Part shown: positions 39,101 to 47,245 of the stretch, piece by piece | Position numbering within the stretch: the first letter of the stretch is position 1 | Layout: the number at the start of each line of letters is the position of its first letter | From: Spongospora subterranea | Taxonomy: Eukaryota; Endomyxa; Phytomyxea; Plasmodiophorida; Plasmodiophoridae | NCBI GenBank assembly: GCA_900404475.1 | Contig: OUQQ01000085.1 | Coordinates: 1 to 47,245, forward strand | Reading direction: 5' to 3' | DNA: 47,245 nucleotides | Position numbers and translations under genes: made by a program | The notes under the pieces: model-generated | Databases searched by the model: none | Seen by the model: the letters and a program-made list of their open reading frames with translations, nothing else | Told to the model about the DNA's origin: nothing

Positions 39101-40890
39101 TTCTTTTTGGTTTACTCAAAACTGTTATGGTCACTTTTCGGGTTTACGTTCATGGATATGTTCGCTGGTGTGTCCTCTGGGGCCTATTGGTTCGGAATGG
39201 TCGGATTCCTTACCACTTTGCCGATTCTGGGTACATACGTTCTGTCTCATGAGGTTGCGATTGTTGAAGCGGTTTTCCCAGCGACTCTCGGGGTCAATCG
39301 CGGCTTTAGAACTGCCGCTGTACTTACAATGCAAATGTTGCTCACTGGTGGTCCTCTGTTCTTTTGTTTTGCAATGGGTAAGATTTTCTACACTGTCACC
39401 CCTGGTTAATGTTTTGTTCCAACATGCGACTTTTCAGCAACAAAGGCTCATTACTTTGAAAGAACAGTTCTTGCTGGCGGAGCAAAATATAGGCCTACCG
39501 GTAGAGGATTCATCACTAAGCATGAAGCCTTCGCTGAGATTTATCGGTTTCATGCGTCATCCCACTTTAGCAAAGTAACTATCTGGTTGTGCATTCTGTT
39601 GGTTTTCCTGATTCGTGTTTAAGGCGTTGGAATTGTACATTTGTCTTATTTTGTATCACCAATTCACTGTGGCAGAACACATCTATTGGACGTCGATGTG
39701 GCCTGTGTGGATGCTTGCGATTTCGTGGAGTAAGAACGTGATTCATCATTTTTTGACATCAAGCTTACGTATTCTTCTAGGCTTCGCTCCATTTTGGTTC
39801 AACCCCATGGCCTTTGAATGGGAGAAAACGGTTGAAGATGCTACAGATTTTCTTCGATGGATGCATCGTAAAGAGGGCGCCAGCGGTCAGTCTTGGCAGG
39901 TATTGATCTATTGGTCATCGGTAAAATCCGATTTCGCGAATCCATTTGTTTTATATATCTAGGCGTGGTTTGAAGAGGAAAACTCTTATCAGAAAAATCT
40001 CGACTGGCAATCTCGTTTGATGCTTTGTATTGCAAAGCAGAGATATGTTCTGATCGGTTTAGGGCTGTTAAATAGTGCCCAGTCTACTTTCTTCTCAGTC
40101 GTCTCCTGTAGCGTTGTACGAATATGTCATTTTCGCTACCGTTTGCAGACCAATGTTCACCAATTTTTTGCAGGCAGTTGTAGTGTCAATTGCGCTTCCA
40201 TTCATTTTCCGTTGTCACCGGTATTCTCGAAGTCAATGCGTTGGCAGGTCAATCAATGCAGTATTATCATTGCTACTAACTGTTTTGCCGATTGCTGCGG
40301 TTGTTTGGGCTCACGTTCAAATTCCCAGCATTGAAGCGACACTTCAAACCATTCTTGGTATTATGTTTTGTGTTGCCGCTTTCGTTTCCTGTCTCATGGT
40401 AGCCGACAACCCTTAATCCAAATCCTTGCGTACCCATCTTGTGCACACCCTTAGGTAAATGGAGCTCGCTGGTCTATCGTTATTCAGCTGTGCAAAGTGT
40501 ACCATTATTGTCTGGGACTTTCCCTTCTCATTCCTGTTGTTGTCTTGGCCCTACTTTACTTTCCGGCATATATCCAGACCCGTCTCACTTTCCATAACGC
40601 ATTCTCAAAGGGTTTGGTTGTTGATGATCTTCTTCGAGGGTCCAGAAAAGGGCGGCGGCAGGTCAAATTACTCGTTACCTTCTTCTGTTTCCTGCTCTGA
40701 ATTGTCCTTTCAGCAATCTGCCGAAACAATTTCGCAAATTCGAACGCAATTGGAAAAGCAACAGCGAATCATCGAAGAGATTTCGAAGAAAAAAAACGCC
40801 GACAATGCCGTGGAATTGCTGGCTAGCGATCGTCGCCCAATACCTGCCACTGTTTCTGCTACCGAATACTCTTCATTGGTCACTATCTAG
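33172..40890 (+). CDS. DUF4203 membrane domain fused to FKS1-type beta-1,3-glucan (callose) synthase
   Basis: About 30 introns of 46-74 nt and a product of roughly 2,050 residues. Residues 1 to about 255 form a seven-helix-like membrane domain resembling DUF4203/TMEM198 ([29 protein letters not shown]). Without a break in frame it runs into the FKS1 N-terminal domain ([36 protein letters not shown]). Then come membrane helices, the large cytosolic glucan-synthase domain ([91 protein letters not shown]), a second helix bundle ([12 protein letters not shown]) and a basic, Gln-rich coiled tail. It should make beta-1,3-glucan from UDP-glucose at the plasma membrane. Early introns include 33937-33987 (in frame), 34258-34309, 34487-34537, 34745-34790 and 35005-35052. 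The stop is at 40888. Introns in the 37.9-39.1 kb part were placed approximately. Confidence 0.93.
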
Positions 40891-41018
40891 TTACCTTGTT
40901 GTGTTTTCTAGTCAATCTATTCTCAGCATAAACGTTGTGTCATATTACGTATTGCTTCCATGGAGTCGGTTAGGGCGTTGATTTAACAGAGTGTTTTCGT
41001 GGTGTCGTCCTAGTGGGG

Positions 41019-42168
41019 TTATAGTTGGTTGCATTTATTAACAAACCACTCGGCAGCAATTCTCGTAACGGCATTTTCGACTTCTCTTTTCTGTAGAAGT
41101 GGTTCGGCTTTACATGCCTCCTTGATTTTACTCTCTGTAGCTGCTAGGACATCGTTCATAACCCGTCGGGTGAATCGTTTATCTAACGGGATATCACCAG
41201 CAACGCTTGAAATAATTTCTGGAGATATATTGGCATCAACAAAATTCTGAACGTGTCGCGCTGCTTCAGCACCGATGCGCGTCGACATCGACGCAAAGAG
41301 GTCAACATTACGAGTTGTCGCAGCGATAAACCCAAATTGCGACAGCTCTCTGAAAAATTGTTCAACGACCAAACGTGACAATCAATGAGTAAGGCATATC
41401 TACTTGATTGTAAGGAAGTCTGATTGAGGGTAAAATATGGCTCCTTCACCAGGACCATCGATTTTGAATTCGCTCTTGATATACGCATCGATATTACCGG
41501 TTTGAGCTAGTAACTCTCTGAGATAAGGTCGCTCATCTTTCACATTTGGGTGAATTTCTGCAATCCAAGGTAAAACACGACTTATAGGACCTAATAAGAA
41601 ACGGTTGGCTAAGTGATTCTCTTCAGGACTTGAAACTTACATTGGAGTCCCAGCGGACTCTCCAGCATATCACATATTCTCTCTGGACAAGACACATATT
41701 CTTCTGTGTCGTGTACAACAATTCCGTCGATAAAGTAGTATGGCGATAAGAGTTTACTGCAGGCGTAGCCCTGTTGCGTAAATCCCGGCCCAACGAATCG
41801 ACCTGTTGCTAAGTGTTGAATAAATGAAATTAGAATACAGCAATATATATACCAAGTATGGTCATTGGTGTGTATGCAGTTGGTGAATGGCATAAGCTTG
41901 TTAAATAATGGACGTGATCTTCCAAAAAATTATTAGCATGAACGTTGTTTGACTTGTCATTAACTCGTATATATCGGTCTGGACGCTTTTTTATTCTCTC
42001 TTTATGAATCTGAAAATATGTTGCTTTCGCCACGCGAGCGTTGAATCTACGGTATCATACCTCGATCTGAACCGGAATCCCTGGCAATAGCGGTTTTCCT
42101 TTGTATCCGTATGAACTGCCAGGGATTGTATTCCTGAACGCGGCCGCGGCAGTCTGTAATTTGGGCAT
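41019..42168 (-). CDS. Unrecognised 314-residue protein
   Basis: Five exons (42168-42061, 42009-41853, 41802-41641, 41590-41404, 41349-41019) joined by 50-54-nt GT-AG introns in continuous phase give 314 residues, so the gene is probably real. It starts MPKLQTAAAAFRNTIPG. Notable stretches are RFVGPGFTQQGYACSKLL, YFIDGIVVHDTEEY, FKIDGPGEGAIFYPQ and a helical, charged C-terminal third (NDVLAATESKIKEACK). There is no signal peptide or membrane segment. I do not recognise the family. Convergent with the glucan synthase, 128 bp between stops. Confidence 0.72.
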
Positions 42169-43443
42169 GGCATAGGACGATGTCAGCAATCTGGCTGGCG
42201 CTTTGGCGGGCAGTGCCATGTCAAATCACTGCCAGTGCCGTGAAGACTCTGTGACGGGGAGGGAATGATGAGGGTTCCGGTAACGATCCCCGGACCTCGA
42301 CTGGTCACTCACACTGATCTCACCTTTTCGACAAGTTGTTGAGGAACGCGACAACTTACCGATGTTGGGCTTGCCGATCAGTAAGTGCACTATACCACGT
42401 GGTGGCAATTTCGGATGCATTGTTTCCTTTTGTTTTGCTTTGCTGCTAGTTTTTGTGGATTGGTCATTGCGAGTGAAAGTCGCTGGTTTCGGGGATCTGT
42501 TGTCTAGCAATGCCTGCCGCCCGGCAATAATCGACGAAAAATCACAAAAATTTTGTCGTCGGAAACCTGTCGGTCGCGACCGGGGGCAGATGAGCAATGG
42601 CGGGATGTTCCTGCAGAAAGAAAATCGCCCGTTGATTCACGCATGTCCATCAAACAGCCTTATGCTTTCCAATTGTGTCCGACCGGTGTGGACGAACATG
42701 GTGTCCGGAAACAAGCTCGCTCATCTCAAGTATTGGTTGATAACCGCTGTGTTGTCACCAGAATTTCGTACCAAATGCTGCGCCGCTCCGGCGACAGGCG
42801 ATTATGGCTTGCCTGAATGCAGTCCTTAAGATTGTCGTTCGACATCATAGGCCTAATCACTTCCATCTCCGGTTGCTCAGTGTTATCTTTCGTAGCCTTC
42901 TGGAAACAGAGTCGGAAAACGTACGAATCGTTCGCGATGTGGCCTTTAGATCCTTTCTTGAGAGTTGCTGAAATCCCGATAAACCTACATCGAACCACAG
43001 GCACTTTACATGGACTCTTTTCAACCGTCGTTGTGGTCTTTCTGTTATCTCGATTCATTGTGTAATGTTTTTACGGTCTAATTAGTTCGCAAAATACACT
43101 CTCTGTAAAAAAACAATGATCTGTGTATGATGATGGAATATGTCTGTTTGAAATCCGCCAAAGCCTCGCCACTTGTGCATTGCCACGTCTGGTGATTGAA
43201 CTAACCCGTATTCCCGCCATTTCCATGTTTTAGGCCTGAGCTTTTGTTTTGATCGGCAGATAGTTTCTTTCTGACAAACAATTTGCAAAATTGAAATCTC
43301 GGACGAACCCCTGACCCGTAAATACTGGATCCGCCACACATCGCTGGCTCTATCAATCATCTTTGAGCAAAAGACATGAACAATGATCGAAGACATTGTT
43401 TGAAGGCGTCTGTTGGGTTTCAGTAAAACCCTATAAGAAAAGA
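42169..43443. other. Region without a recognised gene
   Basis: Open frames up to 155 codons occur on both strands (for example plus 42362-42829, minus 43082-43396) but they overlap one another, lack domain similarity and show no splice chain. The minus-strand readings have the flavour of a decayed transposon; nothing specific can be named. Confidence 0.4.
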
Positions 43444-44901
43444 CTATTTCTTGAAAATTTGGTTCCCGTTGCGATCCCGTTTTTTCCTCTGTTTTTGTTT
43501 ACATCGGCTCAAGCGCGGTGGTTGCCTAGGCTGGGCACAATCGGATACCGATTCGCGTCCTTTCGCACCATCACAACTCGTGTAGGCCACGGGAACATAC
43601 GTTCGATAAATTGTTTTCACCCCGTCGATTGGCCCAGCATCGTTTAAAGATTGCTTGGCAAGCATCGCAGAAAGCGATTCGTCCACCAAATCGATTTCTT
43701 CTGGACACCGGCTGTTGGAAGACGCGTCCGATGTGGATTGGAAATTGTTATCCCAGGCACAAGATGGTCTTTCTTGACATTTGGTTCCGGGTTCCGGTGT
43801 ACAGTGGGGAGTCAAGCTGCATTCGTTGCCAGTATCGAACTCGGGCCGTCCAGGCTTGACGTCGTTGAGATTGCAGTAGGGCGATGCCATGCCCATGTTG
43901 GGCTTCCCCGTCGTTGAAGTTTCATTGGACTCCCCTTGGAGTTTTTGCTGATCTTGCTCAGACCTGTCGGATACAGAACTCCATCCGTTATCCCGACGCT
44001 CTCGATGCTCAATACTGTCAACTAATAAAGGCAGCTGGTGTTGCGTCTGAACCGAGGGACGAGCAGGCCGATCAAGGCAAAAATTGTTGGACAAAATTAC
44101 GTTCAGCACGGCGGTATTGGAAGCAGATTTAGATTTTGGTGTCTTGGGGGGGTTTTCGATGAAGTTCTCAGGAACAGGCGGATTGTGCACACAATTCTTC
44201 TGTGAGATCGGTCGTCCAGGCTGCTCCATACTGTCGATTGATAAAGGCACCGGGTTATGAGTCTGAATCAGGCCAGGATCAGGCCGATCAAAGGCAACAT
44301 TGTTGGATAAATTTACGGTAAGCGCGTTGGTATTGGCAACCGGTTTCGATTTTGGTGTCTTGGCGGGTTCACTGATGAGGATCTCAGGAACAGGCGGATT
44401 GTACACACAGTTTTTCTGCGAGATCGGTCGGCAGCTGATATAGTGCTGCTTGTTGACATAGCCAATATTGATAACGGGGGCGTCCTTCGACGGGTTCACA
44501 ATCATGACCGGACTCCTCCCGACCTGATGAACGGCGATCGTCACGGAATACTCGAGGGCGGCTGCGTTCAGCTCCATGTTTCCGCCCCAGAGCCCGCTTT
44601 TCCGCATCTTGGCGCAATATTCCTCCACGGACTGCTTTGTCAAGAACTCGGCAAAGAACGATTCGTGCGCCTCGATATAGGCGACGACTTCAGCCCGGAT
44701 ACGAGCCGTATGAAAGCAGGCTTCGCGGGCACGCGTGTTCAATTGGTCGGCGATGGCGCCAAACAGGCAGTCGCCGTCGGCGTTGATGGGGTGCAGCACC
44801 AGACCCTTTTCTGCCAGGTAGGTCTCCATTGGACTGAGGACAGGCATTTTTTCCCCTTTTTTCTTGGCATCGTTCTTGTGTTTGGCTCGGCGACGACCCA
44901 T
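43444..44901 (-). CDS. OTU-domain cysteine peptidase with duplicated tail segment
   Basis: Intronless. From the ATG at 44901 (MGRRRAKHKND) it has 485 residues; an ATG six codons upstream is also possible. Residues about 20-150 are an OTU deubiquitinase domain: catalytic Asp/Cys in INADGDCLFGAIADQL, a helix with VVAYIEAHESFF, SGLWGGNMELNAAALEY, and the catalytic His in KQHYIS. The remaining 320 residues are low-complexity and hydrophilic. They contain a near-duplicate segment of about 70 residues, each copy opening GRPISQKNCV(Y/H)NPPVPE (forward bases about 44228-44433 and 44012-44217). The C terminus is basic (KQKQRKKRDRNGNQ), a possible nuclear signal. It likely cleaves ubiquitin; substrates unknown. 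Confidence 0.88.
   Translation of the reverse strand: MGRRRAKHKNDAKKKGEKMPVLSPMETYLAEKGLVLHPINADGDCLFGAIADQLNTRAREACFHTARIRAEVVAYIEAHESFFAEFLTKQSVEEYCAKMRKSGLWGGNMELNAAALEYSVTIAVHQVGRSPVMIVNPSKDAPVINIGYVNKQHYISCRPISQKNCVYNPPVPEILISEPAKTPKSKPVANTNALTVNLSNNVAFDRPDPGLIQTHNPVPLSIDSMEQPGRPISQKNCVHNPPVPENFIENPPKTPKSKSASNTAVLNVILSNNFCLDRPARPSVQTQHQLPLLVDSIEHRERRDNGWSSVSDRSEQDQQKLQGESNETSTTGKPNMGMASPYCNLNDVKPGRPEFDTGNECSLTPHCTPEPGTKCQERPSCAWDNNFQSTSDASSNSRCPEEIDLVDESLSAMLAKQSLNDAGPIDGVKTIYRTYVPVAYTSCDGAKGRESVSDCAQPRQPPRLSRCKQKQRKKRDRNGNQIFKK
44012..44433. repeat. Intragenic tandem duplication in the OTU gene
   Basis: Two adjacent diverged copies of about 215 bp. Both contain GGTGTCTTGG, TCTCAGGAACAGGCGGATTG and GAGATCGGTCG in the same order. 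The length difference between copies keeps the reading frame, so the duplication is tolerated at protein level. Confidence 0.85.
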
Positions 44902-45649
44902 ACAGGTCGATGAAAACAATGTTGGCCATTCGGAGGTTCGGACAAAGTTCGTCCGACTTTGCGGACAACCAGTTGTTTTTGGCGCGAGAGGCGAAACATG
45001 TGTTGCTCAATCCACCAAGCGACAAATTCGGGCATTTGATGGCTCAGAATGGGACAGACAACCACGCCGTTTCGTGTTCGTGGGAGTTATCTGACAGCTG
45101 AATAGTAGTCTTGACCCACTTCAAAATATTTTCTGAGGGACATCTCAACGCAGACAAGTGTTATTTTGTTGAATCACGGAAGGACTTGTCAGTGTAAACA
45201 GTAATTTGATACCGTTGTTGATTCGCATATCGGATGAGAATCGATGCAAACAAACTTTGGTTGATCCTATGATCTGCTTCACTTCTTCAAAAATAAACAA
45301 CTTCTTTGTTCTTACGTTCGTCCTAATCTATAAGCTACCCAAGGCGTTAGATTGAGAGTCCCACACCCTGGTCAACAATCCTGTTTTATAACAAATCAAA
45401 TGGTTGAACAAGAAGCACAAACTACGTCGACGACTCTAATCAAGTCTCAAACCCAGGTCGACGCGAAACTACAACAAGACGAACCTCTACCAAGTCACCA
45501 TTGGGCTACAACAAGAACTCGAATTATCCAAATATAATGAAGGAATATAACTCAAACTAGAACTCAATGGAAGAACTGGGAAGAGTTCAAACGAAAATCA
45601 GAAACCCAATTCGTAACAAAGGGCCTACCGTAGATTACGGGGAGTTATA

Positions 45650-45721
45650 CAGTAGCGGACACCTTAACACTGTACTCTACAGAGTTGACATCAAAGTACA
45701 GAGTTAAGATGTCCGCTACTG
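45650..45721. mobile_element. Short Tc1/mariner-like MITE flanked by TA
   Basis: A 72-bp hairpin: the left end CAGTAGCGGACACCTTAA is matched by the inverted right end TTAAGATGTCCGCTACTG, with the arms reaching nearly to the centre. It is flanked by TA on both sides (45648-45649 and 45722-45723), the target duplication of Tc1/mariner transposons. Non-coding. Confidence 0.8.
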
Positions 45722-46112
45722 TACCCAGTACCCCCCAAATGTACATCTTTTCGACCTGATACAGGAGCCCGTGATTTTTCCATGTTATTTACAGAAAAAA
45801 GCAGGTTCGACGAACAAGCATTTCCAATGCGACCAAGCTGCAGATAATTTAAGCTTATGAAGAGTTCGGTGTTTCTAAATCAGCATTTTGCCGTGGGAAG
45901 GGGATTCAGCCGTGCCAGCTCCGCGTCTGGATTGCCAACATGGAGCAATTATTGAAATCGCGTCCAAGTGCCAACTCCATCAACGTGGGGCATTCTTCCT
46001 ATCTTCAAAAGATAAATCAGAAGAGATCTTACGTTGGATATTTGAAAAACGAGAACTGGCCATTGGTTTGTGATATTGTTTATGAAACAAAGTTGTAGTT
46101 TATAACGGATAG

Positions 46113-46790
46113 GTAGATTTTAGTGTGTACACATTAACTACACACTAGGAATCTACACACTAGATAAACATTAAAATCATAATCGCTACTCCGTGTGTGG
46201 GAACGGGAATTCATTCAACCATAATCGATTTGACTGCGACAGTCATATAATTTTTGAAGTCGTTCAAGAGCACGGAGAAGATATCCCAATTTAAATCCAA
46301 CGTGACTCTTAGTACAGATGCGACAGATGTCGAATACGATGCAAACGAATGGTATTCAAATTGATCTCAGATTTACAGATTCGCTATTCCATCGAGTGAT
46401 CGCTTGTATTGGATTTGATTGTTTTATGCATCCTTGATTAGCCTCAATGCTGTCGTAGATGTCCTGTAGATCGGATTGAGGTGATACATTCTTCGTTGCA
46501 ATGGAAGGGGCCTGTTTGCTTCCAGTGAGATTGTAGTCCGAGTCAGCATACTCTTCGGACAACTCGAATTATTGGCATATTGCAAGGCCATCTGGCATAA
46601 TCGGACTATAAAGCTCTGCAGGTCTGTCATTAGGGAGAAACTGACATGTGAGAAGGGTTCTCCTTCAAATAATTACACGGAGTAGCGATAATGGATTTTA
46701 GTGTGTATCTACACCGATTCCGGTATTTAGTGTGGACACATAATTAGTGTGTACGATATATTAGTGTGTAACACACTAATTACTGTGACC
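46113..46790. repeat. Inverted-repeat pair bounding a unique segment
   Basis: The segment 46169-46197 (ATTAAAATCATAATCGCTAC then TCCGTG) recurs inverted at 46676-46708 (CACGGAGTAGCGATAATGG then ATTTTAG). Both ends also carry clustered TAGTGTGTA words (46120-46165 and 46700-46790). About 480 bp of unique sequence lies between. The arrangement suggests a non-autonomous transposon or its two termini. Confidence 0.6.
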
Positions 46791-46843
46791 CATTTGGCCG
46801 TAGCTTACACTTTATTAGGAGTGACCTGTTTTTGGTGTGTCAC

Positions 46844-46960
46844 ACACCCAGACACACCCAGCCCTAGATTAATCCAAGGATCAATTCGACACACCCAAGA
46901 AAGTCAATGGGGATTAATCCTTCCGAAACGACACACCCAAAAGTCCATGGGAATTAATCC
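46844..46960. repeat. Short diverged direct repeats
   Basis: Three units of about 40-45 bp each begin with ACACACCCA and end with ATTAATCC (ends at 46875, 46920 and 46960). The second and third are most alike (CGACACACCCAA, AGTC, ATGGG). They lie just upstream of the terminal open reading frame. Confidence 0.7.
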
Positions 46961-46993
46961 CATGAGATATTCATAATTACATCAATTAACACA

Positions 46994-47245
46994 ATGGATC
47001 CGAGTCCAGCGGAACGTTTTATTGTTCAGGCCGCGCGTGCGATGTTAGCGATGGTGGACGCGTTCGGTTCAAACCAGAACATTGACATGGTTGAGGTGCT
47101 TTCAACATTGACGCACGGAGGTGCGAAGTCATCTTCACCGCCTCAGCAGATGCCATCAGAGCAACCCTGGAGCTCGTGCTCATCTAATACCGTCAATCCG
47201 AGTTGCTCTTTTACAAAGAAACTATCCTCGACTGGGAGACACCCA
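46994..47245 (+). CDS. 5' part of an unidentified gene, cut by window end
   Basis: From the ATG at 46994 the frame stays open for 84 codons to the last base. It begins MDPSPAERFIVQAARAMLAM, a short helical stretch, followed by a Ser/Pro/Gln-rich segment (SSSPPQQMPSEQP). No domain is recognisable in this fragment. It could be a genuine gene or part of an adjacent element, given the repeats just upstream. Confidence 0.4.
   Translation, partial: MDPSPAERFIVQAARAMLAMVDAFGSNQNIDMVEVLSTLTHGGAKSSSPPQQMPSEQPWSSCSSNTVNPSCSFTKKLSSTGRHP

Larger units (their letters stand above)
44902..46993. other. Repeat-rich region without a recognised gene
   Basis: Beyond the OTU gene, 2.1 kb holds the MITE at 45650-45721, an inverted-repeat pair at 46113-46197 and 46676-46790, and short direct repeats at 46844-46960. 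Only short frames occur (61-76 codons) and none resembles a known protein. Confidence 0.5.

Noticed and set aside
42362..42829. 155-codon plus-strand frame
   Set aside because: No domain, overlaps comparable open frames on the other strand, and no splice support.
43396..43917. Plus-strand frames within 43.4-44.9 kb
   Set aside because: Shadows of the long minus-strand OTU gene.

Overview
This is a gene-dense eukaryotic nuclear window. Nearly every recognisable gene is split by very short GT-AG introns, mostly 46-60 nt, often with a CTAAY/CTRAY-like branch site just before the acceptor. The exon structures given here were worked out by hand from reading-frame continuity, splice dinucleotides and remembered family motifs; no alignment was run. 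The gene set includes a SAS-6 domain protein (basal bodies, so a flagellated stage is likely), a hevein-type chitin-binding secreted protein, an FKS1/callose-type glucan synthase and core histones. That fits a walled, zoosporic protist. A plasmodiophorid-like rhizarian is my guess, but the sequence alone does not prove it.

Layout. 1-1323: a 30-bp minisatellite, a foldback repeat and no clear gene. 1324-2218 (+): conserved multi-pass membrane protein. 2631-4378 (+): acetyl-CoA acetyltransferase with ten introns, ending 57 bp from the convergent 4436-5344 (-) three-domain chitin-binding protein. 6701-8300 (+): serine carboxypeptidase. 8438-8848 (-) and 9331-9642 (+): divergent histone H3/H4 pair. 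Around 9.9-10.4 kb (-): a transposase-like relic. 10991-12601 (+): a second serine carboxypeptidase paralogous to the first. 13910-14870 (+): SAS-6-like protein. 15231-15692 (+): intronless GyrI-like effector-binding domain protein. 15781-24175 (-): giant secreted protein built of at least 18 cadherin/CSPG-type repeats. 24513-25473 (-): OTU1/YOD1 deubiquitinase. 25636-26160: large inverted repeat. 26370-27337 (-): Qc-SNARE of the SYP5/syntaxin-8 type. 27799-28763 (-): DHHC-family palmitoyltransferase with a DHCC variant motif. 29350-29553: foldback element. 30801-31645 (+): DUF3228 protein. 33172-40890 (+): DUF4203 membrane domain fused to an FKS1-family beta-1,3-glucan synthase, about 30 introns. 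41019-42168 (-): unrecognised 314-residue protein. 43444-44901 (-): intronless OTU-domain protein with an internal duplication. 44.9-47.2 kb: repeat-rich, with a TA-flanked MITE, an inverted-repeat pair, short direct repeats, and the 5' part of an open reading frame running off the end.

The genes do not form one pathway. Several serve the cell surface and secretory route (glucan synthase, chitin-binding protein, giant adhesin-like protein, two secreted peptidases, SNARE, palmitoyltransferase), but this looks like gene density rather than an operon-like unit. The most unusual item is the DUF4203-glucan synthase fusion, whose two halves sit in one uninterrupted reading frame at the junction.
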